Assembly: GCF_013364235.1 (NCBI RefSeq)
Contig: NZ_CP054919.1
Span: 7,861,603 to 7,925,602 of the forward strand
Direction: 5' to 3'
From: Kitasatospora sp. NA04385
Lineage (GTDB): Bacteria; Actinomycetota; Actinomycetes; Streptomycetales; Streptomycetaceae
DNA: 64,000 nt
The notes beneath the pieces were generated by a model. The model was given only the letters and a program-made list of their open reading frames with translations. It had not been told where the DNA came from and did not search any database. Every line of letters begins with the position of its first letter. The stretch's first letter is position 1. This document shows, one piece after another, positions 56,941-64,000 of the stretch. A program made the translations under genes and the position numbers.

Positions 56941-58370
56941 CCCGGCGCCGGCCGGAGGACCGCCCCGGCGACACCGGCGGCACCGGGGAGGCCGACCGCC
57001 CCGAGGACCCCGGCGAAGCCCCGGACCGCGCGGGCGCCCGGCTCGGCCGGCCGTTCCGGCTGTTCCAGTCCGCCGTGGTCGCCTCCGACCTCGCCGACGG
57101 CATCTACAAGACCGCCGTCCCGCTGCTGGCCCTCGACATCACCCGCTCCGCCCTCGGCATCACCCTGGTCGGACTCGCCGTCCGGCTGCCCTGGCTGATC
57201 GCCATCCTCCCGGCCGGAGTGGCCGCCGACCGCCACCCGCCGCGGACGGTGATGCGCTGGGCCTCGGCCGTGCGGCTGCCCGTGGTCGCCCTGCTGTGCG
57301 TCCTGGCCGCCACCGACCGGCTCACGCTCTGGGCGCTCGCCCCGGCCGCCTTCCTGGTCGGCTGCGCGGGCAGCTTCGTCGACGTCGCCGCCCAGTCCCA
57401 ACTGCCCCGCCTGGTCGCCACGTCCCAGCTGTCCAAGGCCAACGCCAGCCTGCAGTCCACCCAGACCTTCCTGGCCCAGCTGCTCGGCCCCGCCCTCGGC
57501 GGCTACGCGGCGGCCCTGGGCGCCGGGGGCGGACTGGCCGCCTCCGTCCTGCTCTACCTGGTGACGGTCTGGGCCCTGGGCCTGCTGCCCTCCCCGGCAC
57601 CACCGGCACCGGCACCGGCACCGGAACCGGCGGCACCCGCGCCGCAGCCACCCGCACCGCCCGCACCGCCGGGGGAGCGGCCCGCCCGGCTGCGCGCCCT
57701 GGTCGGCGAACTCGGCGAGGGGCTGCGCCACTTCCGCGGCCGGCACGACCTGGTCCGGCTGGCCGCCACCGCCGCCGCCAACAACCTGGCGTACGCGATG
57801 TGCCTGACCATCCTGCCGCTGTGGGCCGTCGCCCCCGGCCCGCTCGGGCTGTCCACCACCGGCTACGGCCTGCTGCTCACCTGCCTGGCCGTCGGCAGCA
57901 TCGTCGCCGGGCCGAGCAGCGGGTACGTGCTGCGGAAGGTCGGCGAGCGGCGGGTGATGCGCTTCGGCGCGCCCCTGCTCGGGCTCTGCTTCCTGTCCGC
58001 CGGGTCGGGCTCGGTGGCGGTGGTCGCCGCCGGATTCCTCTGCTACGGTCTGCTCTCCACCGTGTGGAGCGTCGCCGTCCTGTCGTACCGTCAGGCGACC
58101 ATCCCCACCGCGCTGTTCGGCCGGGTCAACGCCGCCTACCGCTGGCTGACCTGGGGCGTCATCCCGCTGGGCGCCGCCCTCGCCGGAGCGCTCGCCACCC
58201 TGGCCGGCACCCGCTGGGTGTTCGTCGTCGCGGGCGCCCTGCCGGTCGCCGTCGGGCTGCTGCTGCCCCCGGTGCGGACCGTCCGCCCGGAGGAGCGCTC
58301 CACGCCGGACACCGCGAGCGGCGGCACCGTGACCGGCGGCACCGCGAGCGGCGGCACCACCACCACCTGA
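56934..58370 (+). CDS. MFS exporter of the NRPS cluster
   Basis: A 478-residue MFS protein with about 12 helices (VVASDLADGIYKTAVPLLAL is the first core). Motif-like segments LPAGVAADRHPPRTVMRWAS and DVAAQSQLPRLVATSQLSKA place it in the EntS/drug-exporter group. There are two low-complexity regions: a central Pro-Ala loop (PAPPAPAPAPEPAAPAPQPP) and a Gly-Thr tail. Start ATG 56934 overlaps the ATP-grasp stop. It likely exports the peptide product. Confidence 0.92.
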   Translation: MLTRRRPEDRPGDTGGTGEADRPEDPGEAPDRAGARLGRPFRLFQSAVVASDLADGIYKTAVPLLALDITRSALGITLVGLAVRLPWLIAILPAGVAADRHPPRTVMRWASAVRLPVVALLCVLAATDRLTLWALAPAAFLVGCAGSFVDVAAQSQLPRLVATSQLSKANASLQSTQTFLAQLLGPALGGYAAALGAGGGLAASVLLYLVTVWALGLLPSPAPPAPAPAPEPAAPAPQPPAPPAPPGERPARLRALVGELGEGLRHFRGRHDLVRLAATAAANNLAYAMCLTILPLWAVAPGPLGLSTTGYGLLLTCLAVGSIVAGPSSGYVLRKVGERRVMRFGAPLLGLCFLSAGSGSVAVVAAGFLCYGLLSTVWSVAVLSYRQATIPTALFGRVNAAYRWLTWGVIPLGAALAGALATLAGTRWVFVVAGALPVAVGLLLPPVRTVRPEERSTPDTASGGTVTGGTASGGTTTT

Positions 58371-58613
58371 CGCACCGCCACCCGACGCCGCGTCACCGGG
58401 CACCCCGCCGACGACGTCCCACCCGACGCCCCCGCGCCGCCACCACCCGGCGCCACCGCGCCCGCCCCGGGGGACCACACCCCCGGGCCCGCACCCACCG
58501 GGCCCCGACCCTCTTCGGCCCCCGGCCCCGCGCCGGAGCCCACCCGAACCACCCTCACCACGCGCCGAACGAACCCACGCACCGAACGAACCCACGGAAA
58601 ATGGTGTCCACGC

Positions 58614-61600
58614 ATGTCGTTCCTGCATGACCTGCTCAGCACGCAGGCCGAGTCGAACCCCACGCGGACCGTCGCCCTGCTCGGCGACGCCCCGGTCACC
58701 TACGGCCAGGCCGAGACCGCCGCCGACCGGATCGCCGCCGGTCTCGCCGCGTACGGCGTCCGCCCCGGCGACCGGGTGGGCCTGCTGATGTCGCGCTCGC
58801 TCGACCTGCTGCCCGCCGTCTTCGGTGCGCTGCGCTCCGGCGGCGTCTGCGTCCCCGTCGACCCCGAGGACCCGGCCGACCGCCGCAGCGCCATCCTGTC
58901 CCTCTCCGGCGCCCGGGTGGTGCTCACCGAACGCGCCCTGCTGGACGCCGACGCCCCCGCGGACGTCCGCCTGCTGGCCGTCGAGGACCTGCTGGCCGGC
59001 GACCACGCCCCGCTCGCCGCCCCGGTCGAACTCGCCGAGGACGCCGTCGCGTTCATCTTCTACACCTCCGGCTCCACCGGCGCCCCCAAGGGCGTCGTGC
59101 TCACCCACCGCGCCCTGCTGGCCGGCCAGCAGTGGCTGCAGCGGACCTTCCCGCTCCAGCCCGGCGACCGCCAGCTGCTGCGCACCACCCTCAGCATCAC
59201 CAACCTGGTCCGCGAGGTCTTCTGGCCGGTGCTCTCCGGCGGCACCGTCGTCATCGTCCCGCCCGGCGGCCACAAGGACCCCGACCAGCTGGTCGAACTG
59301 ATCAACGCCGGCGCGGTCACCACCCTGATGGTCGTCCCCGCACTGCTCGCCGGCATCCTGCAGAACCCGGCGTTCGCCGCCAACACCTCGCTGAAGTACG
59401 TCTTCTGCAGCAGCGACGTGATGCCCGGCGCGCTGCCCGGGACCTACTTCGCCACCGGCCCGAAGGCCCGCCTGTTCAACGTCTACGGCCTCACCGAAGC
59501 CCTCTACAGCACCTACTACGAGTGCCTGCCCGGCACCGCCTACGAGGGCTTCGTCCCCGTCGGCCACCCCGCCGAGCTCACCCCCCGGATCCTCGACGAG
59601 CAGCTGCGCCCCGTCCCGGCCGGCACCACCGGCGAACTGTGCCTGGCCGGCACCGGCATCGCCGAGGGCTACGACCGGCTGCCCGAGCTGACCGCCGCCA
59701 AGTTCGCCGACACCCCCGAGGGCCGGGTCTTCCGCACCGGCGACCTCGCCCGGCAGGGCGCCGACGGCAGCCTCGAACTGCTCGGCCGGATGGACGACCA
59801 GGTCAAGATCGCCGGCTACCGGGTCGAACTCGGCGAGGTCGAGGCCCGCCTGCTGGAGGTCCCCGGCGTCACCGGCGCCGTCGCCTCCGGCCTGCGCGAC
59901 GCGGGCGGCCACCAGCGCCTGGTCGCCCACCTGACCTGCGGCGACCAGCCGCCCACCGCCGCCGCCATCCGCGCCCACCTCGCCGACCGGCTGCCGTACT
60001 ACATGGTCCCGGCCGCGTTCACCGTCATCGACGCCGTCCCGCTGACCCACAACGGCAAGGTCGACCGCCGCGCCCTGCAGGACCTCCGGGGCGCCCACCT
60101 CGAACTCGCCGAGGAGTACACCCCCGCCCGCACCGACCTGGAGGGCTACCTCTGCGAGCTGTGGGCCGAGGCGCTCACCCTGCCCCGGGTCGGCATCCAC
60201 GACAACTTCTTCGCCCTCGGCGGCGACTCCATCCAGGGCTTCCTGATCAGCGCCCGCGCCAACCGCGACGGCATCGCGCTGAGCGCCACCCAGGTCTTCG
60301 CCACCCCCACCGTCGCCGAGACCGCCGCCTTCGTCGAGGAGCAGAACCGCACCCGGCCGCAGTCCACCGGCCCGGTCGAGGTGCAGGCCTTCACCATCCC
60401 CGAGGCCGACCTCGCCGCGGTGCGCGCCGCCGCCCCCGACCCCGACGGCATCGAGACGGTCTACCCGCTCACCGAGATGCAGAAGGGCATGCTCTTCCAC
60501 TCGCTGCTCGACCCGGACTCCGGCGTCTACTTCGAGCAGTTCCTGTACGCCCTCAACGGCGAACTCGACCTCGACGGCTACCACCGCGCCTGGCAGCAGG
60601 TCGTCGACCGGCACGAGATCCTGCGGGTGTGGATCGCCACCCGCGGCCTGTCCGAGCCGCTGCAGGCCGTCCAGCGCACCGCCGAACTCGGCTGGACCGT
60701 CCTCGACTGGTCCGGCCACGACGCCGCCGAACAGCACGCGCTGCTGGAGCGCTACCTCGACGACGACCGCCGCCGCGGCTTCGCCTACGACCGCGCCCCG
60801 CTGTTCCGGCTCACCCTGGTCCGGCTCGGCGAGAGCACCTACAAGCTCGTGATGAGCTACCACCACCTCATCCTCGACGCCTGGTCGCTGTTCGTGCTGC
60901 TGCGCGACTCGCTGGAGATCTACCACGCCCAGCTCGACGGTCGGCTGCCCGAACTGCGCCCCACCCGCTCCTTCGGTGACTACGTCGCCTTCCTGGAGCA
61001 GGAGGACATCGCCGGCGCCCGCGACTACTGGCTGCAGCGCCTCGCCGGGTTCCGCCGCCCTACCGTCATCGGCGCCTCCGCGCAGCTCGGCCTCTCCGCC
61101 AGTTCCCAGGAGATGCACGCCGAGGCCCGCCTCGACCTCGGCGAGGAGCTCACCGAGCGCCTGCTCGCCTACGGCCGCGCCAACCGGCTCACCCTCAACT
61201 CGCTGGTCCAGGGCGCCTGGGCGGTCGTCGTCGGCGGCTTCAGCGGCCAGGACGACGTCTGCTTCGGCATCACCATCACCCACCGGCCGGTCGGCCTGGC
61301 GGGCGTCGAGGACATCGTCGGCATCTTCATCAACAGCCTGCCCATGCGCGTCGTCCTCGACCAGGAGCAGCCGATCGGCCAGTGGCTCCAGGAGGTCCAG
61401 CGCACCCAGGTCGCCGCCCGCTCCCACGACCACTACCCGCTGCCGCTGATCCAGCAGCGCACCGACCTGCCCAGCGGCCAGCCGCTGTTCGAGTCCCTGC
61501 TGATCTTCGAGAACTTCCCCCGCGGCACCGGCTGGACCGGCCGCGGCGGCATCGACGTCCGCCAGGAGCGCTACGTCGGCTGGACGAACTACCCCTTCGC

Positions 61601-62099
61601 CATCGAGGCGATGCCCGAGGAGCAGCTGTTCTTCCAGGTCAAGCACGACCTGGCGTTCTTCTCCGAGGAGGCCGTCGCCCGCATCCTGGAGGCCTTCCGC
61701 GGCGTGCTGACCGCCATCGCCGACGGCGGCACCGCCACCGTCGGCAAGCTCGCCGGCCACCTCGCCGACCAGCGCCCCGCCCCCGCCCCGCTGCCCGCCG
61801 CCCGGGCCCAGGACACCGCGCTCTTCCCGGCCCGCGGCACCGCCGCCACCGCCGCCGTCACCACCCCGCCCGGCACCGAGGACGAGATCGCCCTCGCCCG
61901 GCTGTGGGCCGAGGTGCTGCAGACCGAGGAGATCGACGTCCACACGCCGTTCCTCGCGCTCGGCGGCAGCTCGCTCGCCGCGATGCGGCTGGTGGCCCTC
62001 GCCCAGAACGAGGGCTTCGACTTCGAACTGAGCGCGCTGTTCACCGCCGACGGCACCGTCCACCGCCTGGCCGCCGACCCCGACGGCCCGACCGGCTGA
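58614..62099 (+). CDS. Nonribosomal peptide synthetase, A-PCP-C-PCP
   Basis: A 1,161-residue NRPS. Residues about 10-495 are an adenylation domain (FIFYTSGSTGAPKGV; NVYGLTEALYSTYYE; FRTGDLARQGADGSLELLGR; THNGKVDRRAL). The usual Asp235 position (FDxSVWE) reads ITNLVRE, so the alpha-amino contact is missing. PCP1 is DNFFALGGDSIQGF (Ser 539). The condensation domain (about 600-1050) has SYHHLILDAWS (His-His-x3-Asp). PCP2 at the C-terminus is FLALGGSSLAAMRL (Ser 1120). No second A, no TE. GTG/ATG choice: ATG 58614. Confidence 0.93.
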   Translation: MSFLHDLLSTQAESNPTRTVALLGDAPVTYGQAETAADRIAAGLAAYGVRPGDRVGLLMSRSLDLLPAVFGALRSGGVCVPVDPEDPADRRSAILSLSGARVVLTERALLDADAPADVRLLAVEDLLAGDHAPLAAPVELAEDAVAFIFYTSGSTGAPKGVVLTHRALLAGQQWLQRTFPLQPGDRQLLRTTLSITNLVREVFWPVLSGGTVVIVPPGGHKDPDQLVELINAGAVTTLMVVPALLAGILQNPAFAANTSLKYVFCSSDVMPGALPGTYFATGPKARLFNVYGLTEALYSTYYECLPGTAYEGFVPVGHPAELTPRILDEQLRPVPAGTTGELCLAGTGIAEGYDRLPELTAAKFADTPEGRVFRTGDLARQGADGSLELLGRMDDQVKIAGYRVELGEVEARLLEVPGVTGAVASGLRDAGGHQRLVAHLTCGDQPPTAAAIRAHLADRLPYYMVPAAFTVIDAVPLTHNGKVDRRALQDLRGAHLELAEEYTPARTDLEGYLCELWAEALTLPRVGIHDNFFALGGDSIQGFLISARANRDGIALSATQVFATPTVAETAAFVEEQNRTRPQSTGPVEVQAFTIPEADLAAVRAAAPDPDGIETVYPLTEMQKGMLFHSLLDPDSGVYFEQFLYALNGELDLDGYHRAWQQVVDRHEILRVWIATRGLSEPLQAVQRTAELGWTVLDWSGHDAAEQHALLERYLDDDRRRGFAYDRAPLFRLTLVRLGESTYKLVMSYHHLILDAWSLFVLLRDSLEIYHAQLDGRLPELRPTRSFGDYVAFLEQEDIAGARDYWLQRLAGFRRPTVIGASAQLGLSASSQEMHAEARLDLGEELTERLLAYGRANRLTLNSLVQGAWAVVVGGFSGQDDVCFGITITHRPVGLAGVEDIVGIFINSLPMRVVLDQEQPIGQWLQEVQRTQVAARSHDHYPLPLIQQRTDLPSGQPLFESLLIFENFPRGTGWTGRGGIDVRQERYVGWTNYPFAIEAMPEEQLFFQVKHDLAFFSEEAVARILEAFRGVLTAIADGGTATVGKLAGHLADQRPAPAPLPAARAQDTALFPARGTAATAAVTTPPGTEDEIALARLWAEVLQTEEIDVHTPFLALGGSSLAAMRLVALAQNEGFDFELSALFTADGTVHRLAADPDGPTG

Positions 62100-62211
62100 C
62101 CCCGCGCCGGGCCGGGCGGCCCGCGCCCACCGCGCACCCGCCGCCCGGCCCGGCCCCGGCCCCGCACCACGTCGACGACCGGCCCGCCCACCGGCCCAGA
62201 GAGGCAGCACC

Positions 62212-64000
62212 ATGGAACACCCCCCGTCCGGCACCACCGCGCAGGACCCCCGGGACCTGCTCGGCGAACTCGCCGAGCACGGCGTCCTGGTGCGCTCCCG
62301 CCGCGGCCGGCTGGTCGTCGACGCACCGCCCGCCACCCCGGGCCCCCTGCTGGAACGCCTCACCGCGGCCCGGCCCGAGGTGCTCGCCGCCGTCACCGCC
62401 CCCCCCGGCCTGCCCGGCCCCGCCCTCCCGCCCGACACCCCCGCACCCGCCGACGCCCCCTTCCCGCTGACCGACCTGCAGAGCGCCTACCACGTCGGCG
62501 AAGCGCACTACCCGCAGCTGCGCACCCCCGCCCACCTCGCCCACGGCTTCGAAGTCCCCGGCCTCGACCTGCCCCGCTGGACGGCCGCCCTGCGCACCGT
62601 CCTCACCCGGCACGAGACGCTCCGCGCCGCCCTCGACCCCGACGGCCGCCAGCACGTCACCGAGCTCCCCGCCCACTGGGGCCCGCAGGTCACCGACCAC
62701 CGCCACCTCGACGCCGACCTGGCCCGCGCCGCCTTCCTGCGCCTGCGCGAGCACGCCGCCGACCACCTGCCGCCCCTGGACTCCGGCACCCAGCTCGGCT
62801 GCACCGTCCACCTGGCCCCCGACACCGCGTACGTGCTGCTCACCCTGCGCCTGTTCGCCCTGGACGCCCGCTCCATCGGCCTGCTCTGCCGCGACCTCGC
62901 CGCCGCCTACGAGGGCCGCCCGCTGCCCGGGCCCACCCCGCCCGGGCTGTTCCGGCGCTACACCGAGGCGCTCGACCGGCACCGCGACAGCCAGGCCCAC
63001 CGCAACGCCGTCGCCCACTGGACCCGCCGCGCCGCCCAACTGCCGCCCCCGCCCGCGCTGCCCGACACCGCCGTGCCCGCCGAGGCCCGCTTCGCCCGGG
63101 TCCGCCACCGGCTGCCCGCCCCCGTCTGGAGCCGGCTGCGCGAACGCGCCCGGGAGAGCGGCCTGTCCGCCAACACCGTGCTGTGCGCCGCCTACGCCGA
63201 ACTGCTGCGCCGCTGGTCCGGACAGCCCTCCTTCGGACTCACCGTGCTGGTCGCCACCCGCGGCATGCTCGCCGCCGACACCCCCGGCCTGGACCAGTGC
63301 GTCGGCAACTTCGGCAGCACCCTGCTGCTGGAGTGCGACGGCACCGCCGACACCTTCACCGCCCGCGCCGCCGCCCTCCAGCAGCGCCTGATGGCCGACC
63401 TGCCGCACGTGTGGCTCTCCGGCGTCGAGATCGCCCGCCGCGCCCGGCGCACCCGCCCCGACGCGACGGTCGCCAGCCCGTTCGTCTTCGCCTCCGGCCT
63501 CGACGACACCGCCGGCGAAGCGCTGCCCCCGCACCTGACCGCCGACGGCTGGCACCTGCTGTACAAGGCCATGCACACCCCGCAGGTCCTGCTCGACCAC
63601 CAGGTCTCCGAGGAGGACGGCGAACTCGTCTGCACCTTCGACCACGTCGCCGACGCCTTCCCCGACGGCCTGGTCGCCGAACTCGCCGCCGCCCACGCCG
63701 ACCTGCTGCACCGCCTCGCCGACGACCCGCACACCTGGACCGCCACCCACCGCCCCGACCTGCCCGACGCCCTGCTCGCCGCCCGCCGCGCCGCCAACCG
63801 CACCCACCGCCCCACCGACCCCGGCGACGTCCTCGACGGACTGCGCACCGGCGCCGCGCACACCCCCGACCGGCCCGCCCTGATCGGCGCCGACGGCACC
63901 GTCGGATACCGGCAGGCCGCCACCGCCGCCACCCGCACCGCCCGCGACCTCGACCGGGCCGGCGCCCGCCCCGGCGGCCTGGTCGGCGTCCTGGCCCGCA
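62212..64000 (+). CDS. Nonribosomal peptide synthetase, partial: TubC docking, Cy-like, start of A
   Basis: At least 596 residues, cut by the window end. Residues about 12-63 are a TubC-type N-terminal docking domain (DLLGELAEHGVLVRSRRGRL). A heterocyclization-type domain follows (about 83-530), opening with the Cy1 motif FPLTDLQSAYHVGE. The Cy DxxxxDxxS motif reads RLFALDARS (first Asp replaced by Arg). The Cy FT motif, normally VGDFT, reads VGNFG. An AMP-binding domain begins near residue 545 (RPALIGADGTVGYRQAATAA). No stop appears before the edge. Confidence 0.9.
   Translation, partial: MEHPPSGTTAQDPRDLLGELAEHGVLVRSRRGRLVVDAPPATPGPLLERLTAARPEVLAAVTAPPGLPGPALPPDTPAPADAPFPLTDLQSAYHVGEAHYPQLRTPAHLAHGFEVPGLDLPRWTAALRTVLTRHETLRAALDPDGRQHVTELPAHWGPQVTDHRHLDADLARAAFLRLREHAADHLPPLDSGTQLGCTVHLAPDTAYVLLTLRLFALDARSIGLLCRDLAAAYEGRPLPGPTPPGLFRRYTEALDRHRDSQAHRNAVAHWTRRAAQLPPPPALPDTAVPAEARFARVRHRLPAPVWSRLRERARESGLSANTVLCAAYAELLRRWSGQPSFGLTVLVATRGMLAADTPGLDQCVGNFGSTLLLECDGTADTFTARAAALQQRLMADLPHVWLSGVEIARRARRTRPDATVASPFVFASGLDDTAGEALPPHLTADGWHLLYKAMHTPQVLLDHQVSEEDGELVCTFDHVADAFPDGLVAELAAAHADLLHRLADDPHTWTATHRPDLPDALLAARRAANRTHRPTDPGDVLDGLRTGAAHTPDRPALIGADGTVGYRQAATAATRTARDLDRAGARPGGLVGVLAR

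Noticed and set aside
56625..62438. A minus-strand open frame of over 1,900 codons
   Set aside because: It is the mirror frame of the NRPS, MFS and ATP-grasp genes, whose motifs are unmistakable on the plus strand.

Overview
The window is very GC-rich, with codons ending almost always in G or C. It has many GTG and TTG starts, long antisense shadow frames, Tat signals, an M4 secreted protease and large HTH-TPR regulators. This points to a streptomycete (Streptomyces or Kitasatospora type). No rRNA, tRNA, CRISPR array, insertion sequence or phage gene was recognised. Functions are assigned by reading motifs only; no database search was possible.

Layout. 0-13 kb is ordinary chromosome: an Lrp regulator, two cupins, a gamma-carbonic anhydrase, a DnaQ-type exonuclease, a secreted HNH nuclease, a Tat-exported hydrolase, PhoD phosphatase, and an alpha/beta-hydrolase fused to a Rossmann reductase next to a TetR gene. 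12.7-17.2 kb holds a signal peptidase I with an apparent frameshift and a giant secreted M4-M28-CBM protease. 17.5-32 kb holds HTH regulators, a kinase-like phosphotransferase and small hypotheticals. It also has a shrunken DsrE pseudogene, an erythromycin-esterase homologue behind a SoxR-like promoter, two divergent redox-regulator/reductase pairs and a PadR-HAAS pair. A G-quadruplex-forming repeat and a two-gene toxin-antitoxin-like cassette close this part. 32-37 kb is a TetR-controlled operon of flavin monooxygenase, short-chain dehydrogenase and transporter. 37.5-42.2 kb is a phosphoesterase, MFS and TolB-like operon plus a DUF4097-like protein.

42.6-49.8 kb (minus strand) is a nearly complete protocatechuate 4,5-cleavage operon: an aldo/keto reductase, LigC-like CHMS dehydrogenase, fused LigA-LigB dioxygenase, LigI-like PDC lactonase, LigK/RraA-like aldolase and LigJ-like hydratase. 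A truncated FAD-monooxygenase-like ORF heads it, with an IclR regulator and a candidate IclR operator. A cytoplasmic ModA-like protein is divergent from the regulator. Together the enzymes should take protocatechuate or gallate to pyruvate and oxaloacetate.

50.5-55.2 kb carries two hypotheticals, an epimerase and a divergent aldo/keto reductase-ArsR pair around a perfect palindrome. From 55.5 kb to the right edge is the start of a nonribosomal peptide cluster: an ATP-grasp ligase, an MFS exporter, an A-PCP-C-PCP synthetase with no second adenylation domain, and a second synthetase (TubC docking, Cy-like, A) cut by the window end. Its adenylation and cyclization domains have lost signature residues. 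This is the best candidate for undescribed biology here.
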